A stretch of 64,000 nucleotides of DNA from Blastomussa wellsi (Eukaryota > Cnidaria > Anthozoa > Scleractinia > Plerogyridae). Made by a program: the position numbers and the translations under genes. The notes below the pieces were generated by a model. The model was not told where the DNA came from. It saw nothing but the letters and a program-made list of their open reading frames with translations, and searched no databases. The stretch spans positions 7,133,524-7,197,523 of the forward strand of contig OX393564.1 in NCBI GenBank assembly GCA_947652115.1. The letters run 5' to 3'. Below, in pieces: positions 1 through 11,300 of this stretch. The stretch's first letter is position 1. Each line of letters begins with the position of its first letter.

Positions 1-3000
1 GAACGTCTTGTCGCGCCAGACAAGCAAACACTAGCAAGCGTCACATCATCACCAGGTTTAAAGTGTGCACTCTGCTTGGAAAGACTTCACGACAAGACTG
101 CGACTCCCTGCGGTCATTTGTTCTGTTGGAATTGCATTACTGAGTGGTGTGGTAGCAAGGTACGCCCTCGGTCATATCGTGCTTATAACTCAAAATCGTA
201 CACTTACCTAGAATCTTTGTTTTATACTAATACAAGTGCGACAACCTGATTGGCTGAGCTACTCGTAAACTATTTAACAATTATCACGCGAAATCGCGTG
301 TAACATCGCCTGATACTTAGCCGACGAGGCCGTAGGCCGAGTTAGCTAAAATCAGACGATATTCCGCAAGATTGAGTAGGATAATTGTTTTCTTATTCAA
401 CAAATTGTCAAGGAAGAGCATTTTACTGCTAGAAAAGTTGCCGTTATGCGGCGCTTTGCAAGACTTCCACCAAATTATCCTTACTTAACTTAACAATTAT
501 TCCACGAGCGCGCGTTGGATATGAGATGGTAGATATCCAACAAGCGTGAGTGAAATAATTGTTTTATTAAAAACGCCCAAAAAATATTACACAAGTGTCG
601 CGAAAAATGCATTCTTTTACGCGTACACCCACCATATTTGTAGGTCAATGGTATATGAGCTCATATACCATCGCCTCTAAACCAATCAAAACTCAGGAAA
701 TGCAATATACCATAGCTAGTTTTTAATAACGCAGAATATCTGTCAGCTGCCGTTGACGGATATCGAGAGCATAATGACCATACATGGGCAAATGACAATT
801 TGTTGAATAATAACAGCCGCTATTAAAAACTAGCTATGGTGTATCGCATTTCCTGAGTTTTGATGGTTGAGAGGCAATGGTATATGAGCTCATATACCAT
901 TGACCTACCAAGACCTACCGAGATGACTATCGCTCATAGAAAACGAATAGAACAATAGAACACAGCTGAGTTTCTACTAATTCTGATTAGTGAAAATCTA
1001 CTAGTATACTAATGCAAATGCCGCAATCTGATTGGCTGAGCTACTGCACACTATCAGCCATTAGAGTGCAGTAGTTGAAGGTCGTCTTCAAAATGGCGAC
1101 CTCTTCGCGCTGTAGCGAAGTTTCGAAGGAAGATTTAGAATTTTTTCACCGACACTCGATTCATTTTATGATTTTTACTAAAAAAATTAGATTATTCGCT
1201 ATCGATTTCTATGAGGTGATAGTTAATTCGGCCTTCGGCCTCATCAACTATCACCTCATAGAAACGTCGAGCTCATTATCTTATTGTTAATTAATCACGA
1301 GACTCGATATTGTTCGTCCGCGGATCAGCCGATTTAGCGTGTTTCTTGTCTGGTTTTGTTTCGGCTTTCAAGTCTTCTATCCAAAATAGTTGAAAAATAT
1401 TCAACAAGCCCGTTTTTGAGTGGGCGGGGCAAAGTAAATTTAATGCTGAACAATGAAGTTAGCAGAGTACTTTTCTCATGGAACTGTCGGTCAGATGATA
1501 GTTACCCCTTGGAAATTTGATGTTCATGGAACCCGAGAAGCGAAACTTCGCGGGCTAATACTTATTTGAAGACCATCAAATTTCCTGGGGCAGCAATCAG
1601 CCGATAGTTCCTCGATAAACGTTAGTTCCTCGAGGATAGTTCCTCGACGTTCGTCGGATTTCGTCTTTAGTTGTTCTACCGACTGAGTCACAGTACAGAA
1701 GTATGTTATGATATTTTGTTGCCAAACAGATTTTTAGATTTCCTCCCAAGTGCAGGCAAGTTGGCGTCTAAGAAAAGCCATTTCAATTCTGCAGGTTGGT
1801 TTTGCCGGTGTTGTTGTCACACGAAATACGATCAAAAATAAAGATTTTCCGAACTCAGATTGAGAAACGGGTTTGACTGGTCAGTTAATACTGCATAACC
1901 TTCGAAAAAAAAAAAAAAGAAATGATTGAATTGGAGAACTTTAGTTGAACTGGCTATGACAACCAATGACTTGAAGTGAACTTGCAGAGATTACAGAGAT
2001 CAGAGTTAGCTGGCCGGCGAACGCCCAAATTTCCCTCAACGGTCAACCAAACTGACGCAAGTTGACATAAGGTGTTAAGTGATGTATCGCGAAAGATGGA
2101 AAGTGGCCTAGCGCAACGCATGAGCAATAGAGCATCACTTTAATTGAATTAAGTAATTAAATTCTCCTTCTTTGATTGGCTAAAAGGTTTATTTTCCCGA
2201 TTGTTAGACAAAGAAAGTCGATTTTAGCAGAAGTTTATTCCTTTTATGGAAGAAAATCTATTGCTCTATTACTCAGTGAAGTTTCGGAAGATTCGAATGT
2301 GCGGAAGTCAGGTTTTCAGAAGTTACCAAAGTTAGTTCCACTCAACCGCCATCTTTGATTGATGATCCTCACGGTTTTCTCACGAAAAATCTCATCACTT
2401 GTCGATATTGTAAATAGTGTAGATATTTTATGTAGTATAAATGGTGTATATAGTTTCCAATCCATATTTTTTTTTGTCTTCTGGCTTTCATGTTTCATTC
2501 AAATGGGCCGTTTCACTTCTAATATATGCGCGTGCAAATCACAACGCGTGGCATCATGGAGAGGTTTCGGCGGACAATTTGCGTGTTGTGGCTGCAAATG
2601 AACTTTGTTTCTGCGATTACGACGCTTCGAAAAACAAGAAGAGGAAGAGGAAAATTTGCCTTGCATGCCGAGGGAAAATTGTTCTCGAGATAAAGTGTGC
2701 CAAGTTTGAGGTATTATTTATTTGCCACACAAACATAAATAGAAATATAATACAATAGATAATAAATACAAACAAGCAGGTAAGCGAATATAGCGATTGT
2801 TTTTAGGCTTCCGCACATTCGATTTTCTCGTAAGTTTGCACACTAGCGTAGGATACGAGACAGTAGAGGCATGTACTTTTTTGTGCCGAAAATCTTTCCC
2901 AAAATATAGAATTTTAACTTTTCAATTTGAATTTCGCGCCTAATGACTTTAAAGCCAGTCAGAGCCATATAATTAATTGAATCAGCCTGGAAACTCAAAC

Positions 3001-3234
3001 GGCTCCCGCTGCACCGGGCCTATTGTTTTCGCAGTAGTTCTTACGCAAATCATTACTTAATTCGCGTCTACATGCAACTCCGAATGGTCTGGGCTTAAAC
3101 AATTATCACTCACCCGACTTTCCGTGTTCTAACTGAAGTGTGTTCAATGTTTTTTTCAGCCTGAATGCCCGCTGTGTCGTGAACCTGTTCAGCTGTCCAG
3201 ACTAGTGTTTCTACATCACTACGAGCCAACCTGA
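1..3234 (+). CDS. PEX10: Peroxisome biogenesis factor 10, C-terminal RING exons (partial)
   Basis: Two exons, 1-159 and 3160-3234, joined in phase 0 by a GT-AG intron, with stop TGA at 3232-3234. The 5' exons lie outside the window. The first exon encodes a linker and most of a C3HC4 RING: Cys22 and Cys25, then Cys37, His39, Cys42 and Cys45 of this fragment, with the block [14 protein letters not shown]. The second exon starts PECPLC, which supplies the last two zinc ligands, and ends in LHHYEPT. Order and spacing match the C-terminus of animal PEX10, a peroxisomal-membrane E3 ubiquitin ligase that works with PEX2 and PEX12 to ubiquitinate and recycle the PEX5 receptor. The exon join rebuilds the RING exactly, which supports both splice sites. 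Other RING proteins are possible, but the [16 protein letters not shown] pattern is characteristic of PEX10. Confidence 0.9.
272..568. repeat. Compound hairpin repeat
   Basis: Two short fold-back blocks. One lies at about 272-395, between AACAATTATC and GGATAATTGTTTT, with a GGCCGTAGGCC inner stem. The other lies at about 489-568, between ACAATTATT and AATAATTGT, with a GTTGGATAT/ATATCCAAC inner stem. This looks like a MITE or two related MITEs. No open frame inside. Confidence 0.55.
641..907. mobile_element. MITE with about 85-bp terminal inverted repeats
   Basis: The left arm starts TAGGTCAATGGTATATGAGC and the right arm ends with its complement. The repeat continues inward for about 85 bp, through the AAACTCAGGAAATGC block and the ACTAGCTATGG block. 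The outermost 30 bp are themselves palindromic (ATATGAGCTCATAT), so each end can fold alone. A TA dinucleotide at each edge may be the target duplication, as in Tc1/mariner-type elements. Non-autonomous; no coding capacity. Confidence 0.8.
990..1300. repeat. MITE-like repeat with a 19-bp perfect hairpin
   Basis: Positions 1206-1224 (TTTCTATGAGGTGATAGTT) pair perfectly with 1246-1264 around a loop containing GGCCTTCGGCC. The upstream part (TGATTGGCTGAGCTACT near 1030) is repeated near 247, so the unit belongs to a dispersed family in this intron. The open frame at 1075-1290 only reads through the hairpin. Confidence 0.6.
1480..1620. repeat. Imperfect inverted repeat
   Basis: GGAACTGTCGGT near 1480 pairs imperfectly with GCCGATAGTTCC ending near 1612. 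The inner blocks GGAAATTTGATG and CATCAAATTTCC also pair. A short non-coding fold-back element. Confidence 0.5.
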
Positions 3235-5314
3235 ACTGTGACCTATAACGTATACAGTATGTTGCCTTATTTCCGGACACTTTTTGCATAAACATAATAT
3301 CTTACCTCAAAACAACGCAAACAAGCTGAAATTCAGTCACAAGTTAGCTTCCACTTCTGGTAAGTAGGCCGTAAAGTTTCATCGCCTGAAGCTATTTGGT
3401 TTCTTCGTAATTTTGGTAAGAGTTCGTCGAGTTGGATGCCCTATTTTCGGACAGGTTGTCCTATTTCCGGACGATCGTTAACGAGGTAAATACTCCGCTT
3501 TTCTTGGGGACATTCTTCTCCCTCGTGGCAAAATATATCTTATAAAAGTTGAATAAAGAAGCATTCATTTAAAAGATTATTTTTTGTCCGAAATTGGAAG
3601 CTTTTTCTTTGGATTATTTAGCGAAGAAGTCATCAATGTTTTGAAACCAATCAGGCCGACAAAGTTGATTTGTATCACGGTAAGACGAGGAAGACTGGCG
3701 ACTGATTTATCAGATACTGGACTGGACTTGGAAAACAACACGCAAGCTGACTCGTCCCCAGTCGTCTCTTATCAGAAAAAAGTAACAAGCGCGGGATGGA
3801 GGCCATCATCCATCGCGTCTTGCTATTTTCCCACAGGAGACGACTGGGGACGAGTCAGACACGCAAGTATTATTTTTTTTTCCAAATCATTATTTCAGGT
3901 TAGTTGAAATTACGAAAGGGAGTTATAAAAACGCTTGTCTTTCAACAATTCTTCGATAAGATTGCATTCAAAACAGAAACTAGTTTGCTATCGTTAGATG
4001 TTCGGAAATAGGAACACCTCACCAAATAAATTATTTCGTGGTCAAGTTCGAAGATAGGAAACTGAAAACAGAAAATTCTTATATGCTGACAAACCGTAAT
4101 ATGTGTCGCATTTTGCGAGAACAGACTGCTTAACTGTAAATAGGTAATTCGACGCGCGCGCTAAAAATCGCATTTAAGAAGAAACAATTTTTACCTACCT
4201 CGACTGAAAACTTAAATGTTCTCACCTAAACGGAGCGTGGCTTGGCCACGAAGGTATCAAACGAAAGTTGATAAGTCGATATTAAGTCTTCCGAACATAT
4301 CGATCGGATTTGTTTTATTGTTTCAGCGAAATACGGAATCGTTAAGTCGAAGTGTCCGGAAACAGGGGTGTCCGGGAAACAAATAAACAAATAATTTCTT
4401 AAAACCAAACAACAGTCTAAAGCGAAAAAACAGCATGCACGTAGAAGGCATTTTAGTATAAAGTAGTTCAATTAGAAGATGGTTAGTAAAAGGGACGACT
4501 TTTTTGTTTTCATTTAAAAAAATCCTTGGGTCTGTTAGAGATGTTATAAGTCTGGTTTGCATATGATCGCCGAAGTAACTTTGAGTGAGTGTATCGCTGT
4601 CGAATATCATATGGACACGTTGAATGGTTTATCTAAAGCTCTCTTGTTAAGACTTAGGTAAAGGAAAACTTTGGATAAATAACAATATGTTTAATATATA
4701 TCAGACATTTTCTATGTCATTCTGATATCGCTGCATACCTTGTGTTACAGAGGTTCCGTTCTTTCCTGAAGAACCCAATATTTCAGTTGTACCGCGAAAT
4801 TTGACAGCCGTAAAATGCCGGCAACAGTAGGAAAAAGTGTACGAGTTAGACCTCGCAAAAACGAAGAAAAGCTTGACATTCCCACCGCTAACGGATCTGG
4901 AAACTTTGACTAAAAAGTGGCCAACAAAGCCACAAGAGGTAATATAGAGATAAAAAATAACGCGTAAAAATGATGGTAAATCATGCCTGATTTCCCAAAC
5001 TATTTGCTTCAAAGTAAAAGGGAATGAGATTTACCCCTATATATTTTTAAATGTGGTTTGGATCATCGTTTGGCTACAAACTCATGGCAGAAGGTCCAGT
5101 GCTGAACGGTCATTTTAAGAACATCGGTTAGTTTTAGCTCACACGTTTTCTTTTCAATTTAGATTTAGGTCAATTTACGTACGTTTTCTGAAGAAAAACT
5201 ATTCTACAATTAATGTGAACACTTCACTTATACATAAAGCTCAAAGGTGTAACCAATTAACCAGTTTCTCATTTTTCGACCCGGCTCACTTCTCGATACT
5301 ATCAAACGTTTTTA
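3235..5314. other. Intergenic region between PEX10 and PAN-EGF-levanase-like gene A
   Basis: The two genes converge here. The region holds one clear MITE at 3747-3858 and scattered copies of a TATTTCCGGAC-like motif on both strands (near 3268, 3441, 3463, 4010 and 4348). Minus-strand frames at 4226-4610 and 4701-5012 are long enough to notice, but they have no recognisable domain and no splice context I trust. Confidence 0.5.
3747..3858. mobile_element. 112-bp MITE with 9-bp target-site duplication
   Basis: The terminal repeat GACTCGTCCCCAGTCGTCTC at 3749-3768 is matched by its complement at 3837-3856. The 9-bp direct repeat ACACGCAAG flanks the element at 3738-3746 and 3859-3867. The inner part also folds (GGATGGAGG and CCATCATCC). 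Non-coding. A 9-bp duplication excludes Tc1/mariner (TA) and suggests a Mutator-like or similar transposase acting in trans. Confidence 0.8.
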
Positions 5315-8300
5315 CTAATCCTCTTCACAAATGATATCGCCTTTAAGGTCATCAAAGTTGATATGGCCCCAGTCGCCAGAGCTTGCATCAATGAGTTTGA
5401 CACGAGCGCGTTGACCAATCAAGTTTCGGACGTGCAATCTCTTACGAGTCATCGTCTCGTTGCATTTGCCAGTCCTCTTTTTGACAACCTTAAACAAACA
5501 GACAGCAATCCCGAGGAAAAGAGCGAATTAACAAAACACACTAAAGCCCAATTCAGCTCAGAGGGATGGGGGTGGAGGTTGAAAGTGTCAACTGATATTG
5601 ACATGCAGATTTGGCCAAATATCGACGTTCTTGACGTAATTCTTTATTTTAACAGCTTCATTAGTAAGATAGCGAAACTAGAAAAAAAATGAAAACAAAC
5701 TAATTGGTGAGTCTTAGTCATGTCTTCGTTGAGATTTCCCACATTGCAAACCAACCCCTTTAACCCATAAAGATCACCCCTTTCACTAATTTCTAAGTGT
5801 ATTTTTGATTCGTTCAGCGCAATTACCCAGCCAACCTACCACTGCGTATGTGTAAACGGATGAATAATTAAGCATCGAATGAATGCTTCATCTGTTTGTT
5901 ATCCTGGTTGATTGACGACAACGCCCTTGGGGGGGGGGGAGTCCATCAACTTCTCCCCATGTACTACGGCTCGGGCATGGGTTAGCATGTGCGTCCGAGG
6001 GTTAAGATAAACTAAAACGCTTACTTTTTATATTCTACTCTTCAAAACAACCTGGCAAGCGGCTGCAGTGCGACAAGTAAATAGCAGCTCTTCAGAACAC
6101 TCATTGTATTCGTCTTTTCTTTAGATGATTCGGACACAGATCTAGACAACGATCAAAAGGCTGTGTTGATGTTTTGAAGCGTTTCGATAGAGTTTGCAAA
6201 CGGTGGATTCACTCCTCACCTTATTGTTGACAATTAGCTCGGCGCGAATCACATTCATATCGCAGCCTCCACCAATGAGAAACGAGATGTATGGGCCAAT
6301 AATACGAAAGGGTGGGGAGGTGAGAGTTCCTTTGGGATCGTCTTTTTGGATTTCCCCAGCCTTTACATCTTTGGATGGTCGGTGTTCATATCCTCCGATC
6401 CACCAGTCCCCTTGTTGATTGGCGGGCTGCCCTCTATTGCGTGCTGTAGGATTGTCACCAAAGGTCGGCTGGTTATTAAACACCGTTCCATTCTTCTCCC
6501 AGAAATCTATACCGTTCTCGAAGTCAAAGCAACAATCTGTGTGAAAATGAAGCAAACTGAGATTCAGATGAAAGCATTAAAGATTTTAAAACTTTTACAA
6601 TATACTACCGGTTTTCCAACAATACCGAAAGAGTAGGAGAGGAGCTTGTTTTTGCCAAACATTCCAGTTCATGCTATGGCAAAATCATAAAATCATAAGA
6701 TCTCTGATTTTTTAGGCGTCATTTGATGTCACATTTGGCAAGAGAAACCATTGAGAGGTGACAGGTTTTATGGATTATACTAGTGGTTAAAGTTTTTGGT
6801 CCCACCGCATGCCTTCACATGACAGTGTGAATGTTTTCGAGCTTATGGGTATGCTTCCTATTGGTCGATAGTAGTTAGATGAATTTGATTTTGTTCATTT
6901 TACCTTTATGTTCGCAAAATTCCCCAACGTACCCTCCAGGACAGTTACAGCGAAACCATTTAGCAGTGTATCCCACTTGACAAGTACCATTGTTGGAACA
7001 TGGGCTGCTGCTGCAGGGATTCTGTTTAAAGAAAGAAGAGCATGGAAATTGCATCTTTAATTATATATATATATATAGCTACATCATAATCCATTATTGT
7101 CAACATATGCATTTTTTATTAATTTTTACGAACTGTCCAAATTTAAAATAAATTGGACAGTTTTTGCTCAAACTGTCCAATTTGAGAAAAATGTGGATAC
7201 CTTCCATCAACCAATCACTTGTCAAGAAAAACTAGTTTGGAGGGTGAAACATTTGTCATGTTCATATAGTTTTGGATGCTATATAATTAATAGGTAACAG
7301 GACTACAAGCTTGGCCAATTGGAAAATAATTGGATTAAAAAAATTCCTCGGACTACCAAATTGGAGCAATCCTCATAATTTTTATCATCCAATTATTTCC
7401 AAATTGGACAGCATTTAGTCCTATTACATATACAAAGATGCGTCACCACGTTTCCGAGTCATATCTGAGACGAATCAAATTACCCTATAAACGTAGGAAG
7501 CCTAAAAATAATAGTTAACTACGAAAGAGAAACACCTTGAACCTAATAATAGACATAATATACACTAAGCCAAACAGGAACAAGGATGGTTAAGGATGGA
7601 GAAGATTGAGACAGATTGCAAATGACGAATTTGAAAAATGTGGCCTAAATTTTTCAACATGCACAAGACATGACGCAGCCCCTTTGAGATGTAGATAAGA
7701 GCTATTTATACTTGTTTAAACCTTAGAAAGATTATCGTAACTAACTAGAAACACTCTATATGTCTCTATGCCCAATGATCCCATTTTTTTTTTTTTTTTT
7801 GCTGTTTTATATTTTTGGCTTTTTTTGTCCTTTTTTATTTTGTAACGTATCTTTAAGTAACTGCGTGAATTTAGTCAGTAATACACCGAATGCAAATATG
7901 GTGGACAACTCGGGTTTTCGCCCGGGACGAGTAGCATGAAAGCGAGGCTAGTCAGTCCTCGATGTTTTGTTTTAACCAAAAAGTCTTACGTCGTTGTAGA
8001 TTTGGTTCGTTTTGTTTCGCACTCACTACGCGTTCCTCGAGGAGGGATAGAAATCTTTCACCGTTCACCTCTAAGGGAAAATAGTGGATTAATACCATTC
8101 GTTGAGACGAAAAAAAGGAGTTCACGATCGCCGCAGGAACTAAAGTTTGTTCGCTACATAAAAATTTCAGGATAGAAGATCTTAGAAGCGTCGGTTAAAT
8201 GACGGCGCTTATGTGGTGTCGGTGATGTTTCAACACAATTTGCATGGCCAAAACCTTCCCCAAGGTTAAGGAAAGTTCCTTTTAAGAGACATCCTCTGTC

Positions 8301-11300
8301 CCAATGGAAGAAGTTTTTACATCCTCGTCCACTCTTACGGAATCGCACGAAAAAAATAATGCGGTGTAATAACCAAGCGAATGAACTTTGACTGACCCGA
8401 CATTGAAACCAGTGAAAGCATTGAGCCAAATGACAACGACTCGGATGTAAATACGATCTCTTACACATTTTATAAGATACCAGGCTTAACAGTTCCTTCG
8501 ACGATCGTGAACTCCATTCCTCGTGTTTCCATCGTCTGTTTTTCCCTCAGAGGTGAACAGGGGAACTGAAAAAAAAAACACTTTTTCTGTAGTCCGGAAG
8601 ATTTCACTCCCGTCTGTTAGCATTCAGGAACACAAAAACGCGTAGGAAGTGCGAAACAAAACGAACCAAACCGACAACGGAGCAAGACTTTCTGGTCACA
8701 GAAAACATCGAAGACTGACTAGCCTCGCTTTCATGCGACTCGTCCCAGGTGACAACCGAGTGGTCCGCCATATTTGCATTCCGGCGGTGAAAATTGTAGC
8801 TAAATAACAGTGCAGCTGCTGTGTCGTAGTGGAAATCCTGTAAAATAAGCATTGTATAGGGTAAGAAATTTGGCCTAAATTTGTCAAAATCCCAATTTGT
8901 AATCCGTCGACGTCTCAATCTTCTCTATCCTTGACCATCCTTGTTCCTTTTTGGTTTGGTATCCCCTCTTTGGTTTGGTTTTTCTTCCACAGTAAACTAT
9001 TAGGTTTAGGTTTCCTTCATTTTAACGGGAATTTGGTTCGTCGCAAAAAAAACTCAAATTATCTGGACGTAAAAATGCAGCGGGTACGTAAAATTTGTAA
9101 TGAGTGGATGATGTTAAAAGCCGTGAATTGCGTTTACTATCTGTTGGTAGTATTTGTCAATTCACTAAACGCGGTGGATTTCTTTTCTTTGATTCAACAT
9201 GGAATCGTGGTTAGTAAATTAATTAAACTTGATTGACCAAGCCCTATTTGTGGCAAAACAGGAATAATCAACCATTCTTTCACTAGCTAAAATACTAATT
9301 ACGCGGCACTAAGCCACATTTTTTAGACATATCTAGACAGATTAGCACGGAAAGGGAGTCATACAACCATTTAACGCTTTTACTTCAATTCCAAGATAGA
9401 TGTAATCCCTCTTCTTGTGAAGAACAGTGCCAACTTGGTTTTCCTCCGTAGCATTATTCAACTCGCACTTATATTTCCCTGTCCCCATGGGTCCAAAATT
9501 AATTGACACGCAGTTTGGTTCCATAAAACACATCACACGGCAGCTCCCCTGATTAGGCACCACTTCCTTCCTGATCACGTGACCCCTCAATTCTTTGTCC
9601 GGTATGGGTTCATCAAATATGATCATGCGGTTTTCATCATCTGTAAGAGACAGAAAAACTTAAAAACTCGGTGGAACAAGTGGGAGTTTTGGCAATTCTT
9701 TGTTAAGACACTCCAGGGGTTCCCAACTTATGTTATTCCAAATCGCGCGAGAAAATACGCCCTATTCCTTAGCAACTTCAAACACACTTATTTCACACTT
9801 TATTATTTTTAAATGAAATATTACAAAAAAGTCCTTGCCCGCAACTAGCAATAGCTAATCTGGGCGGGTCATGCCTTCATCTGCATTTACATTTATTAAT
9901 TGACAACGCTTTCGCATCAAGTCAATGGCCGAATTACAAAAAAAATATACGAAAACAGAAGTTAACTAATAAAGTAAAAGGGAAAATGACAGTAATGAAT
10001 AACAACAAGAAAACCCGTTTCATATTAAAGGAACAGCTACTGCTTATGTTGGTTGGAAGAGGCCAGAACAGAAGAATTAGTACAAGAACTTAATCTCAGA
10101 TAAATCTATGTAAAGAGTCTTGTGAACCTATAATTTTGACGGGATTTCGTCCTCAACTGGGACTTGTTCCCCCGACTAAAAACTCTAATCTCTGAGATAT
10201 ATATGGTAAGCATCAAACTCATTTGCATGCGTTGTACTGACTTTATTTACTTACTAAAAGATGGGTGTCCATGTTCTATAAGAAAATAATGCCCGCTTGA
10301 GGTCTAGAAAAGCTGCTAGGCGAGGGTATTCAGCTGCTTTTCTAGACCTCAAAAGGGTATTTTTTTTTCTTATAGGACATTGGGAAACCCATTTTCTAGC
10401 TGGTTTAGAATGTAGCATTAAAAAATCCTAAACAAAATCACCGAATTTACACGTGCGGGCGACCTCCTCACTCGTTGCTCAATAGCTCGTCCAAGTTTTT
10501 GTCTTCGCAGTCACCTGAACTTATTTCATTAATATTTGTTTTAGCAGCTATAATAAAGGAAATAAAAAGACAACTTTAAAAGATTGTCTATTCGCAACGC
10601 AACATAAACTGCATCAGGAGTACCGGGCTTCTATAGTTTTTGCCCATGTTCTATTAAATATAAAGCCCGCTAAGATTCTATGGCGAGCATAGAGGGCTAT
10701 ATTCTAATTTCTAAGGGAACCGGAATAATCGCCGGTCTGATGTGCCTCTGGGCTCGTATGCACACTTAATTTACCTTTATCGTATTTGTTCTTGAGGGTA
10801 AAGATTTGCTTAGTTTTTGCACTCTTAGTCAGATCTAAAATTGGGCGCGCAAAACGTATTCTGCCCAGCGGAGGGAAAAACGTACATAAGTGACAAAACA
10901 ATTAAATAGAAGAGGACGAAATTCAGAGATTAATTATTAGCGGCTTTTGTGTGCAAGTCGCTCCAGAGAGAAACCAGACTCACGATATAACCACTCGGTC
11001 AAAATGGCGCGGAAAAGTGTAAGGACTTGGTGAAATTTATGTCGAAAAGAAATGCAATAAATCATCCAATACGTTGTCTATGTGGTGTGTTTCTACTGTT
11101 CTAAAGCGTTTAAACCTCGCCAAACGCATAACATAGACAACATATTGTATGATCTGTAATCTTAAATATTTTTACTTGAGAAAGCAAACAAACCACACAC
11201 GCCTAATATACAAGGTCTGCAAAAGCCACGGCATTAAACGTGCTAGAATCTTCGAAAGATCATCACACATGCAGTCACGCGTTGTTTCAAGTAATAAAAG

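Larger units (their letters stand above)
160..3159 (+). other. PEX10 last intron, MITE-rich
   Basis: A 3 kb intron. It holds at least four inverted-repeat elements (272-568, 641-907, 990-1300 and 1480-1620, listed separately). From about 1620 to 3159 I see AT-rich sequence, a poly-A tract near 1905 and no convincing coding exon. The short open frames at 2176-2758 overlap on both strands and match nothing I recognise. Confidence 0.6.

Noticed and set aside
4701..5012. 103-residue minus-strand frame and an opposing short plus frame MPATVGKSVRVRPRKNEEKL
   Set aside because: No family or splice support; neither continues into a neighbouring exon.
8154..8918. Several frames of about 100 residues in the first gene A intron region
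   Set aside because: They lie within the arms and loop of the 7566-8970 fold-back repeat.
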